Source: Paraburkholderia lacunae (lineage in GTDB: Bacteria > Pseudomonadota > Gammaproteobacteria > Burkholderiales > Burkholderiaceae). From it: DNA of 64,000 nucleotides. How positions within the stretch are numbered: position 1 is the stretch's first letter; each line of letters starts with the position of its first letter. The translations under genes were made by a program, and so were the position numbers. Positions 35,703-43,441 of the stretch are shown one piece after another. Under the pieces are notes generated by a model. It ran no database searches and was not told where the DNA came from. It was given only the letters and a program-made list of their open reading frames with translations. The stretch lies in the NCBI RefSeq assembly GCF_003353175.1, contig NZ_QHKS01000030.1:18832-82831 (forward strand). Reading direction: 5' to 3'.

Positions 35703-36983
35703 TTAGCGCTGTTCGAACGCGACGTGACCGGACACGATCGTCGCACGCACGCGCGCCGGCAGTTCGTAGCCGAGGAACGGCGTGTTGTGCCCCTGGCTCT
35801 TCAATGCGCGCGGTTCGACGCGCCAATACGCGTGGCGGTCGAACACGCAAAGATCGGCGACCGCGCCCACGGCGATGCGTCCCGCGGCCTCCAGCTTCAG
35901 CACGCCGGCCGGCGCCGCAGTGATGCGGTTCAGCGCCTTCGCCAGCGGCACGCCCGCTTCGTCGGCCCACTTGACCGTCAGCGACAGGAACAGCTCCAGC
36001 CCGGTCGCTCCCGGCGTGGCTTCGGCGAACGGCAGCAGCTTTTCATCGTCGTCGACCGGCGTGTGGTCGGAGCAGATCGCGTCGATCGTGCCGTCCGCGA
36101 GGCCGGCGCGAATCGCTTCGCGATCGCGCTGCTGGCGCAGCGGCGGGTCGAGCCGGAACTGCGCGTCGAAGTAGCCGATGTCGAGGTCGATCAGATGCAC
36201 ATGATTCACGGTGACGTCGCACGTAATCGGCAAACCTTCGGCCTTCGCCGCGCGCACCAGCGCAACGCCCGTCGCCGACGACACGTGCGACAGATGCACG
36301 CGCGCCCCGGTCACGCGGACCAGTTCGAAAATCGTATGCAGCGCGATGGTTTCCGCCGACACCGGCACGCCGGACAACCCGAGCCGCGACGCCAGCGCGC
36401 CGCTCGCGGCCACGCCGCCCTTGCCGAGATACGCATCCACGGGACGCAGCCACACGGTATAGCCGTAAGTCGCCGCGTACTGCAACGCGCGCATCAGCAC
36501 CTGCGTATCGACCACCGGCACGTCGGCTTGCGAAAAGCCGATGCAGCCCGCTTCGGTCAACTCGACCATCTCGGTGATGACCTGGCCCTTGAGGCCGACG
36601 GTCAATGCGCCGAGCGGATACACATGCGCCTGGTTCAGATTGCGCGCGCGGAACTTCAGCATCTCGACGAGGCCGGGTTCATCGAGCGTCGGGTCGGTGT
36701 CCGGCGGACACACGAGGCTCGTCACGCCGCCCGCGAGCGCCGCGGCCATTTCGGATTCGAGCGTCGCCTTGTGTTCGTAGCCCGGCTCGCGCAGGCGCGC
36801 GGACAGGTCGACCAGACCCGGCGCGATGTGCAGCCCTTTGGCGTCGATCGTTTTCGCCGGGTTGAAATCGGCGGGCGCGTTGCCGATGGCGACGATCTTG
36901 CCCGCTGCGATAAAAATGTCCTGCTGCTGTTCGGTGCCCGCTGCCGGATCGATCAGCGTGCCGCCTTGAATATGAATCTTCAT
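35703..36983 (-). CDS. pyrC: Dihydroorotase-like protein PyrC', catalytic residues lost
   Basis: A 426-residue member of the dihydroorotase family. The fold signatures remain: 'APGLVDLSARLREPG' (53-67), 'HLSHVSSATG', 'FRLDPPLR' and 'CSDHTPVDDDEKLLPF'. The zinc-binding His-x-His expected in 'VDxHxHxRE' is replaced by Ser60 and Arg62. The later DHAPH site reads DHTPV, losing a second His. This matches the non-catalytic PyrC' (PyrX) subunits known from Pseudomonas, which pair with aspartate carbamoyltransferase as a structural partner. It lies after pyrB in the same operon. An active dihydroorotase should be encoded elsewhere. Confidence 0.92.
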   Translation of the reverse strand: MKIHIQGGTLIDPAAGTEQQQDIFIAAGKIVAIGNAPADFNPAKTIDAKGLHIAPGLVDLSARLREPGYEHKATLESEMAAALAGGVTSLVCPPDTDPTLDEPGLVEMLKFRARNLNQAHVYPLGALTVGLKGQVITEMVELTEAGCIGFSQADVPVVDTQVLMRALQYAATYGYTVWLRPVDAYLGKGGVAASGALASRLGLSGVPVSAETIALHTIFELVRVTGARVHLSHVSSATGVALVRAAKAEGLPITCDVTVNHVHLIDLDIGYFDAQFRLDPPLRQQRDREAIRAGLADGTIDAICSDHTPVDDDEKLLPFAEATPGATGLELFLSLTVKWADEAGVPLAKALNRITAAPAGVLKLEAAGRIAVGAVADLCVFDRHAYWRVEPRALKSQGHNTPFLGYELPARVRATIVSGHVAFEQR

Positions 36984-37070
36984 GCGCTGCCTTATGTTCA
37001 GCTTTGTTCAGCTATGTTCTGCGTGATTTGTCGGGTGCTTGCCGCGTACGAGTTGTGTGCCGCGGCGAGA

Positions 37071-38096
37071 TCAATCGTGATTGCCCGCGACGATCCCCAT
37101 CACCGCCATGCGCACCGCGATGCCGAACGTCACCTGATTGAGAATCACCGATTGCGGACCGTCGGCCACCTGCGAATCGATTTCGACGCCGCGGTTCATC
37201 GGACCCGGGTGCATCACGATCGCATCGGGGCTGGCGAGCGCGAGGCGCTCCGGCGTCAGGCCCCAGCTCTTGAAGTACTCCTGCGCCGACGGCAGCAACG
37301 CACCGCTCATCCGCTCGTTCTGCAGACGCAGCATGATGATCACGTCGACGTCCTTCAGGCCCTCGTCGAGGTTGTGGAACACGCGCACGCCCATCTGCTC
37401 GAGGCCGCCCGGCAGCAGCGTGCGCGGACCGATCGCGCGCACTTCCGGCACGCCGAGCGTGGTCAGCGCATGGATGTCCGAACGCGCAACCCGCGAATGC
37501 AGAATGTCGCCGACGATCGCCACGCGCAGGTTCGTGAAATCCTTCTTGTAGTGGCGGATCGTGTACATGTCGAGCAGACCCTGCGTGGGGTGTGCATGAC
37601 GGCCGTCGCCGGCGTTGATCACGTGCACGTGCGGCGCGCAATGCTGCGCGATCAGGTACGGCGCGCCGCTCGATGCATGGCGCACGACGAACATATCGGC
37701 ATGCATCGCCGACAGGTTGTTGATCGTGTCGAGCAGCGATTCGCCCTTGCTGGTCGACGAAGCGTTGATGTTCAGATTCAGCACGTCCGCGGACAAGCGC
37801 GTTGCCGCGATCTCGAAGGTGGTGCGGGTGCGCGTCGAGTTTTCGAAGAACAGGTTGAACACCGACTTGCCGCGCAGCAGCGGCACCTTCTTCACCTCGC
37901 GATCGGTCACGCTGACGAACTGCTCGGCGGTGTCGAGAATGTGATTGACGATCGCCTTCGGCAAGCCTTCGATCGACAACAGATGTTTGAGCTCGCCGTT
38001 TTTCGTGAGCTGCGGATTGCCCTTCAGGAAGCCGTAACGGAAGCGCTCGGTGGCGCTATCGGTTGAATCCTTGGGAGCCTGGGTGGCGCTGTTCAT
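37071..38096 (-). CDS. pyrB: Aspartate carbamoyltransferase catalytic chain
   Basis: A 341-residue ATCase that condenses carbamoyl phosphate and aspartate, step two of pyrimidine synthesis. 'NLFFENSTRTRTTFEIAA' (carbamoyl-phosphate site), 'RHASSGAPYLIAQH', 'HAHPTQGLLDMYTI' and 'HPGPMNRGVEI' are the active-site motifs. It has the N-terminal extension of the bacterial PyrB that binds a PyrC'-type partner. It stands between pyrR and the dead pyrC' in the operon. Confidence 0.96.
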   Translation of the reverse strand: MNSATQAPKDSTDSATERFRYGFLKGNPQLTKNGELKHLLSIEGLPKAIVNHILDTAEQFVSVTDREVKKVPLLRGKSVFNLFFENSTRTRTTFEIAATRLSADVLNLNINASSTSKGESLLDTINNLSAMHADMFVVRHASSGAPYLIAQHCAPHVHVINAGDGRHAHPTQGLLDMYTIRHYKKDFTNLRVAIVGDILHSRVARSDIHALTTLGVPEVRAIGPRTLLPGGLEQMGVRVFHNLDEGLKDVDVIIMLRLQNERMSGALLPSAQEYFKSWGLTPERLALASPDAIVMHPGPMNRGVEIDSQVADGPQSVILNQVTFGIAVRMAVMGIVAGNHD

Positions 38097-38247
38097 GGTG
38101 TACCTGCTTCAAATACGGGCTTCAACGTAATCGGTGTCGATGCTGACTGCGTGTGAGGGTTCCAGACCGGCAACGCGCGCGTACAACCTCGCGGCGGTGG
38201 CCTTGAAACCGTGCTGCTGATGCTTTGCTCAATGCGTGGAGCCGCGT

Positions 38248-38802
38248 TCAATCGACGCGTGCTTCAGTGTGAAAAGTGAACCGGGTGCCTTCGTTCAGGT
38301 TGCCGTCGGCGCCGCCCACTTCGCGAGCGAGAACGAGCGTCGCATCGGCCGGCACCTCGACCACGCCGCCGACGAAGCGCGCCGCCACCGGCAACTCGCG
38401 CCCGCCGCGATCGGCGAGCACCGCCAGTTCGACCGATGCCGGGCGACCGTAGTCGTACAGCTCGTTCAACGCCGCGCGAATCGTGCGGCCGGTGTACAAG
38501 ACATCGTCGACCAGCACGATGCGGCTCTTGTCCACCGGAAACGGCAGCGAGGTCGGGCTCGCCTGCGAGTGCAGACCTTTTTTCGCGTAGTCGTCGCGAT
38601 GCAGCGCGACGTTCACCACGCCAAAGCTCGACAGGTGCAGGTCGCGCGCGAGGCGCTCGGCGAGCCATGCGCCGCCGCTGTGGATACCGGCCAGCACGGC
38701 GCCGTCCGCGCCGCCGGGTTGGTTGCCGAGCTGGTCACCATAAGCCGCGAGAATCTGTTCGAGCAATGCGCGATAGAGCGCTTCGGCGTCAATGGAACTC
38801 AT
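38248..38802 (-). CDS. pyrR: Bifunctional pyr operon regulator/uracil phosphoribosyltransferase
   Basis: A 184-residue PyrR-family protein. The PRPP loop is 'RIVLVDDVLYTGRTIRAAL' (about 94-112) and 'GIHSGGAWLAERL' is the N-terminal site. In the family it either binds pyr mRNA or, in proteobacteria, acts mainly as a UPRTase; which role applies here is not visible. Its start overlaps the 3' end of ruvX by 14 bases and it precedes pyrB, matching the order known from Pseudomonas (algH-ruvX-pyrR-pyrB-pyrC'). Confidence 0.92.
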   Translation of the reverse strand: MSSIDAEALYRALLEQILAAYGDQLGNQPGGADGAVLAGIHSGGAWLAERLARDLHLSSFGVVNVALHRDDYAKKGLHSQASPTSLPFPVDKSRIVLVDDVLYTGRTIRAALNELYDYGRPASVELAVLADRGGRELPVAARFVGGVVEVPADATLVLAREVGGADGNLNEGTRFTFHTEARVD

Positions 38803-39229
38803 GATCGTCGGGAAGTCCGTCTAGATATTGCTGGAGGATGATGCTGGCGGCTTCAGCGTCGAGCATGTCGGCGCGGCCCTTGCCGGCGCGGATTTCCGCC
38901 TTCGCCTCGACCGACGAATAGCGCTCGTCGATCCAGGTCACCGGCAGATTGAAGCGGCCGTTCAGCTGGTTGCCGAAGCGCTTCGCGAGTTGGGTCATCT
39001 CGTGCGGCGTGCCGTCCGGGTGCATCGGCAGGCCGACGATCAGCGCGTCCGGCTTCCATTCGGCGATCAGCTTGCCGACTTCCTCGAAACGGTATTCACG
39101 GCTGCGGTTCTGCACGATCACGAGCGGCCGCGCGCTGCGTGTGAGCGAATTGCCGACCGCCACGCCGATCCGTTTTTCACCGTAGTCGAACGCAAGCAGC
39201 GTCGCCTCACGTCCGGCCGGCAGACTCAT
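38789..39229 (-). CDS. ruvX: Putative Holliday junction resolvase
   Basis: A 146-residue RuvX/YqgF RNase H-fold protein. 'LAFDYGEKRIGVAVGN' (about 12-27) gives the first acidic residue and 'ALIVGLPMHPDGTP' (about 62-75) and 'WIDERYSSVEAKAEI' (about 99-113) complete the family signatures. It acts on branched DNA or RNA in the cytosol; in E. coli YqgF is also linked to rRNA processing. It overlaps algH by four bases and pyrR by 14 bases. Confidence 0.93.
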   Translation of the reverse strand: MSLPAGREATLLAFDYGEKRIGVAVGNSLTRSARPLVIVQNRSREYRFEEVGKLIAEWKPDALIVGLPMHPDGTPHEMTQLAKRFGNQLNGRFNLPVTWIDERYSSVEAKAEIRAGKGRADMLDAEAASIILQQYLDGLPDDHEFH

Positions 39230-39804
39230 GCGTGACCTGCTTCGCCCGACAGCATCGACAGCGAAACGCCGAGCAGCGCGAGCGCCGCTTCGAAACGCTC
39301 TTCGGCGGGCACGTCGAAGACGATTTTCGGATCGGCCTCGACCGTAAGCCAGCCGTTCTTCGAAATTTCTTCTTCGAGCTGGCCCGCACCCCAGCCGGCG
39401 TGGCCGAGCGTGAGCAGGAAACGTTCCGGGCCGGTGCCGCTCGCGACGGCTTCGAGCACGTCTTTCGAGGTAGTCATTTCCAGCCCGCCGGGCACCGACA
39501 TCGACGACGTGTAGGTATTGCCGTCTTTCGGATCGTGCAGCACGAAGCCGCGCTCGGTTTGCACCGGGCCGCCGAAATAAACGGGCACATGCAGAAGGGG
39601 TTCGATCTCGAGCTTGAGATCGATGCGACTGAAGAGCGCTTCAAGGTCGATATCGGTCGGCCGGTTGATGACGAGGCCGAGCGCGCCGCGCTCACTGTGA
39701 TCGCAAAGGTAGACCACCGTTCCTGAAAACGTGGGATCGGCCATGTTCGGCATGGCGATCAGGAACTGGTTGGTCAGATTGATGCGATCGGTACTCTTGG
39801 ACAT
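39226..39804 (-). CDS. algH: AlgH family protein (UPF0301/YqgE)
   Basis: A 192-residue protein of the YqgE/AlgH family. 'FLIAMPNMADPTFSGTVVYL', 'GALGLVINRPTDIDLE' and 'GGPVQTERGFVLH' are signature regions. The protein is probably cytosolic, and its biochemical function is still unsettled. It leads the algH-ruvX-pyrR-pyrB-pyrC'-plsC run, overlapping ruvX by four bases. The order is conserved with Pseudomonas. Confidence 0.93.
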   Translation of the reverse strand: MSKSTDRINLTNQFLIAMPNMADPTFSGTVVYLCDHSERGALGLVINRPTDIDLEALFSRIDLKLEIEPLLHVPVYFGGPVQTERGFVLHDPKDGNTYTSSMSVPGGLEMTTSKDVLEAVASGTGPERFLLTLGHAGWGAGQLEEEISKNGWLTVEADPKIVFDVPAEERFEAALALLGVSLSMLSGEAGHA

Positions 39805-40065
39805 AGTTCGGATTTTAGCAAAGACGATGCAGGATGGCGGGCTTTGAGCGTGGAACCGCGAGATGTGTCATGAAATGTGCCGGGAGCCATCGACGGCGCT
39901 TCAAGTTCCACTCTATCACGCACTCAGACCGTCACCACGGTGTGTGATCGAGGTGTTTTGCGACACGCAGGCGGCGTGTCACCCGTTCTTCGAGCTGCTC
40001 CCGGTTCCTGCGTGCGACCTGATGCGCCGGCTGGTGCGTGCCGGCACGCGCTATGCCGGTACGGT
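39805..40065. other. Intergenic, upstream of algH
   Basis: 260 bases with no convincing gene. It should contain the promoter of the algH-pyr group. The part next to algH is AT-poor, and no box pair was clear. Confidence 0.35.
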
Positions 40066-41475
40066 TCAGGCGCCGCCCTGCTCGATCGAGCGCGTCAACG
40101 CGGCCAGCGCGGCGGCGCTGCCTGGCGGCGCCACGCCCGCGGCCACCTTGTGCAGCATTGCGCGCAAGGCTTCGGCGGTCTGTTCGAGCGCGCGCGCCGC
40201 CGGCGCGTCGACGATCACATGCGAACGCACCGCGGGCGTCGACACACCTGCGTGCGCGCGACGGCGCCACGCGAGCCCCAGCGCATCGGCCAGCAGCGCC
40301 ACGTGGCCGAGGCCCAGCGCGCAGGCGGCGGCGCCGAGCCGGTAGGCGGCGTCGCCGGCTTGCAGCGCTTCGCTCGGATCGGCTTTCTCGGGCTGATCGG
40401 CAGCGCGCGCGTGCTCGGTCAAAGCGGAGATCGAGGCATCCGCGGTTTGCAGAAAATCTTCGTAGGCGTGCGCGTTGACGGTCAGCACGCCCAGTTCGCG
40501 CGTCGGCATAGCGTGTGCGGAGGTGAACGCCTGGGCCTGCGCGGCGCCCGCTTCCCAAAGCATTTCCGATGCCTGGGTGCCGGCGACGTGCCAATCGACC
40601 GTCAAGCCGTAGTCGTGCAGCACTTCGACCTGGTCGGCGTCTTCGGCCGCGGCGCCGAATAATGCGTAGTCGCGCCACAACAGCGCGAGCGTGGCGCGCA
40701 CCAGCGAGCGCGGCGCGCGCTGGATGCCGCGCGCGTGATCGGCCAGCGCCAGGTTGCAGCGGGCGTAGAAACGCCGCGCGTCGGTGTCGCCGGTGGCGCG
40801 GCCGCCGACGCGCAACGCCCTGGCGCAGGCTTTCGCGAGCCGCCAGAAATCGTAGGAATCCGGGCCGGCGAGCTCGGTGAGGCAGGCTTCCAGTTCGTCG
40901 AGCGCGGCGTTCGTGGCGGCGAGAGCCGCGCCGCTGCTGTCCGGCTGCGAGCGCAACACCGGCAGCAGCGCGCGCTCATAGCGCGCCCGCAAGTGCGCAA
41001 GTTGATCGGCGGATTGGGCATGCAGCGACACCGGCGGCACCGGGCGCGCAGCCAGCGCGAGGTCTTCGAACGCAACCGTGGAACCGGGTGCATGCTGCGA
41101 CAGATGCGTGCTGAGCGCGCGATAGTGGGCAAACAGCGTTGGCGAACAGGACAGTTCGCGCAGATTGTGACGCTCGAGGGCCGCGCGGAAATCATTCAGC
41201 GCCGCGCCGAATGCAGGCCGCGCGCTGTCAGCGTCCGCCGGATTGCCCGATGCCAGCGGCGAGACCAGCACCAGGGCGTCGGCAAAACGCTGCGCGGCGA
41301 GCCAGCCGGCTTCACGCAACGCGTGCGACGCGCGCAGCAACGCCGCAGTGCTCTCGCCGTGCTGTTCGAACGCTAGCAGCGCTTCCGCCAGCGCGAGTTC
41401 GGCGGGACGGACGGCGCCGCCGCGAGGATTCGGCAATGCATCGAAGGAATCGGGTGCAGCGGATCGAAGAGTCAT
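40066..41475 (-). CDS. Hypothetical protein, possible FimL/ChpA N-terminal-like remnant
   Basis: A protein of about 469 residues, very rich in Ala, Leu and Arg, built mainly of predicted alpha helices. No membrane segment or enzyme motif is visible. In Pseudomonas the algH-side neighbours are gshB, pilG, pilH, pilI, pilJ, pilK and chpA, and in Ralstonia-like bacteria a rubredoxin lies near pilG. This gene lies between algH and rubredoxin, where the type IV pilus chemosensory genes would be. Its helical Hpt-like layout suggests a derivative of the ChpA/FimL N-terminus. This is inference from synteny; a profile search is needed. The ATG at 41475 is preferred over a TTG at 41511. Confidence 0.55.
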   Translation of the reverse strand: MTLRSAAPDSFDALPNPRGGAVRPAELALAEALLAFEQHGESTAALLRASHALREAGWLAAQRFADALVLVSPLASGNPADADSARPAFGAALNDFRAALERHNLRELSCSPTLFAHYRALSTHLSQHAPGSTVAFEDLALAARPVPPVSLHAQSADQLAHLRARYERALLPVLRSQPDSSGAALAATNAALDELEACLTELAGPDSYDFWRLAKACARALRVGGRATGDTDARRFYARCNLALADHARGIQRAPRSLVRATLALLWRDYALFGAAAEDADQVEVLHDYGLTVDWHVAGTQASEMLWEAGAAQAQAFTSAHAMPTRELGVLTVNAHAYEDFLQTADASISALTEHARAADQPEKADPSEALQAGDAAYRLGAAACALGLGHVALLADALGLAWRRRAHAGVSTPAVRSHVIVDAPAARALEQTAEALRAMLHKVAAGVAPPGSAAALAALTRSIEQGGA

Positions 41476-41729
41476 GGGCAGGCGACACGAAGCTGACGGG
41501 CCGTTGCACAACGCCGCGCGCCGACTGATCGGCTAACGCGCGAACCGGCAACAGAACAATGACAGACTACCGCTGCGACACAGCGCAATCGAGGACGTTT
41601 CGCGTCGGCATGTGGGGCGAAACGGCTTGGGCACACACGGCTTGCGCGCGTTGAATGCATTCGATCCGGCCGACGCTGCCGCATGTGCGGCACAGCTTCC
41701 GCCGGCCACTGCCGACGGCCCTCCCGATC

Positions 41730-41900
41730 TCAGATCTGGACCATCTCGAAGTCTTCTTTGCGCGCCCCGCATTCCGGGCACGTCCAGTTGATCGGCACGT
41801 CCTCCCAGCGCGTGCCCGGCGCAATGCCTTCGTCCGGCAAACCGGCTTCTTCGTCGTAAATCCAGCCGCAAATCAGGCACATCCAGCTTTGATATTCCAT
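41730..41900 (-). CDS. Rubredoxin
   Basis: A 56-residue iron protein. 'MCLICGWIYDEEAG' (C8 and C11) and 'WTCPECGARKEDF' (C41 and C44) give the four iron-binding cysteines with the usual spacing. The ATG at 41900 gives the standard small rubredoxin, and longer upstream reading is unlikely coding. It transfers one electron in the cytosol, for example to alkane hydroxylases or for oxidative-stress defence. It is divergent from thiD. Confidence 0.95.
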   Translation of the reverse strand: MEYQSWMCLICGWIYDEEAGLPDEGIAPGTRWEDVPINWTCPECGARKEDFEMVQI

Positions 41901-42220
41901 TCTTGTGTCGCGTCGTAAAGTCCGTTGAAACGGGAGCCATGATGGTACCGTGTTGCCGCCCCAATGCCTAGCAATCAGAAACGCGCCCAATCGCAGCGTG
42001 CGGCGGCTTTGGCCATGCCGGCTGGGTCGGCTTGCGCGGCGGTTGCGGCGCCTTGCCGCTCTTTGGGCGCGGCCTCGCGTGCTGCCTGCATGAGCCCACT
42101 GGGCCGAGGATGCGAAAAAACGCCTCCGCGACGGTTTAGGCCGCATAATTGAGCCGATTGCGCACCGGTTGCGCCTAAAACCGGTTGCGCCTAAATACAC
42201 GCTCCTTTTAGTCAATTTTC
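41901..42220. other. Divergent promoter region, rubredoxin and thiD
   Basis: 320 bases between minus-strand rubredoxin and plus-strand thiD. The only structure found is a perfect tandem duplication close to thiD (listed separately). No gene was supported. Confidence 0.45.
42164..42195 (+). repeat. Perfect 16-base tandem repeat before thiD
   Basis: ACCGGTTGCGCCTAAA occurs twice in direct contact (42164-42179 and 42180-42195), ending 25 bases before the thiD ATG. It lies in the expected leader or promoter zone and may be slippage-prone or a duplicated protein-binding site. Confidence 0.85.
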
Positions 42221-43081
42221 ATGCCCAGCGACACGCCTCCGATCGTCCTCACCTTCGGCCTTTCCGATCCCACCGGCGGCTCCGGCCTGCAAGCCGACCT
42301 GATGACACTCGCCAGCATGGGGTGTCACGGCGTCAGTGTGCTCACGGGCTATACGGTGCGCGACTCGGCCAGTTGCGACGAAGTCACCGGGCTCGATCCG
42401 GAAGTCGTCGCGACCCAGGCGCGGATGCTGCTCGAAGACATGCCGATCGCCGCGTTCAAGGTCGGCGCGTGCACGCGCGCGGAAGTGGTGAGCGCGATCG
42501 CCGAGGTGGTCGCCGATTACGACGACGTCCCACTGATTCTCGCGCCCGACTTCACGCTCGACGACGAACATGTGCTCGCCGCCGACGAACTGCGCGAAGC
42601 GATCGCCGATCTGCTCGCGCCGCAAACCACGCTGCTGGTCGCCGACCATGCCACCCTGCTCGCCCTCGCTCAACCGGATGGCGACGCCGAGGCACCGAGC
42701 CTCGACGCAGCGATTTCACATCTGCTGTCGCAAGGCTGCGAATACATTCTGTCGACGGAGACCGGCACGCACCGGCACGTCAATACGCTGTACAGCGAAG
42801 ACGGCCAATTGCGTCAGGACATGTGGGACCGCGGCAGTCATCGCATCATGGGTTTGACCGATACGCTGGGCGCGGCGATTGCCGCGTTGCTGGCCAACGG
42901 CCAGGACCCGGCGGAAGCGGTTCGCGAAGCGCAGGAGTATCTGTATCAGGCGGTGCGCAGCGCGTTCCGTCCGGGCATGGGCGCGTATCTGCCGGATCGG
43001 TTCTTCTGGGCGCGCAGCAGCGACGACGAAACGCCGCCGACGGCCGGCAAGGACGCAACGTCGGGCGAAGCGCGGCATTGA
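42221..43081 (+). CDS. thiD: Hydroxymethylpyrimidine/phosphomethylpyrimidine kinase
   Basis: A 286-residue ribokinase-fold enzyme of thiamine synthesis, phosphorylating HMP and HMP-P. 'LTFGLSDPTGGSGLQADL' (9-26) is the N-terminal signature, 'GCHGVSVLTGYTVRD' follows, and 'LTDTLGAAIAALLANG' (about 215-230) contains the anion-hole/catalytic region in which Asp is expected ('GxGD'); here it reads 'TDTLGAA', a shifted form. The usual GxGD signature is not perfectly conserved, so substrate range may differ. It ends close to the terminator of the groEL operon, with which it is convergent. Confidence 0.85.
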   Translation: MPSDTPPIVLTFGLSDPTGGSGLQADLMTLASMGCHGVSVLTGYTVRDSASCDEVTGLDPEVVATQARMLLEDMPIAAFKVGACTRAEVVSAIAEVVADYDDVPLILAPDFTLDDEHVLAADELREAIADLLAPQTTLLVADHATLLALAQPDGDAEAPSLDAAISHLLSQGCEYILSTETGTHRHVNTLYSEDGQLRQDMWDRGSHRIMGLTDTLGAAIAALLANGQDPAEAVREAQEYLYQAVRSAFRPGMGAYLPDRFFWARSSDDETPPTAGKDATSGEARH

Positions 43082-43441
43082 TTGGCCTGACCGGGCAAAG
43101 TGCGGCCGCTTCACGGCTCGCACTTCACTTCAGACTTTAGCGACGAGACTCGTCGCGCATGGACCGCCTCGTGTACACACGGGGCGGTCGTGACATCCGC
43201 CCTAGCCGTGGCGCCCGGACCCGCCTGCGCGGTCCACCTTTCCTGCGCGTGCCTCGCTTCGACCGCAACCACGCCACGACGCTGAGTTAGCCACGCCCGG
43301 CAGCGCCGCCTGGGCGCCCTGACGAACAACGAGGGCATAAAAAAACCCGCATTTCTGCGGGTTTTTTCTTTTGGGAAGCACGCCTCGCGACGCGCTCCCC
43401 CATGTGGTTCCAACCGAGCCTCGAACGAGGCCCAACTGAAA
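43082..43441. other. Convergent intergenic region, thiD and groEL
   Basis: 360 bases between two converging genes. It contains one strong bidirectional hairpin terminator (listed separately). Otherwise no gene, repeat or regulatory site was found. Confidence 0.5.
43340..43367 (-). terminator. Bidirectional intrinsic terminator of groEL/thiD
   Basis: AAAAAACCCGCA and TGCGGGTTTTTT form a 12-base stem with a TTTC loop. On the minus strand it ends in a T-run about 75 bases past the groEL stop, and on the plus strand it also ends in Ts, so it can stop transcription from both convergent genes. Confidence 0.9.

Noticed and set aside
35691..38066. Long open frame of 791 codons on the plus strand opposite pyrB and pyrC'
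   Set aside because: It is antisense to two well-supported genes, is Arg/His/Gln-rich and has no domain; long antisense frames are expected in high-GC DNA.
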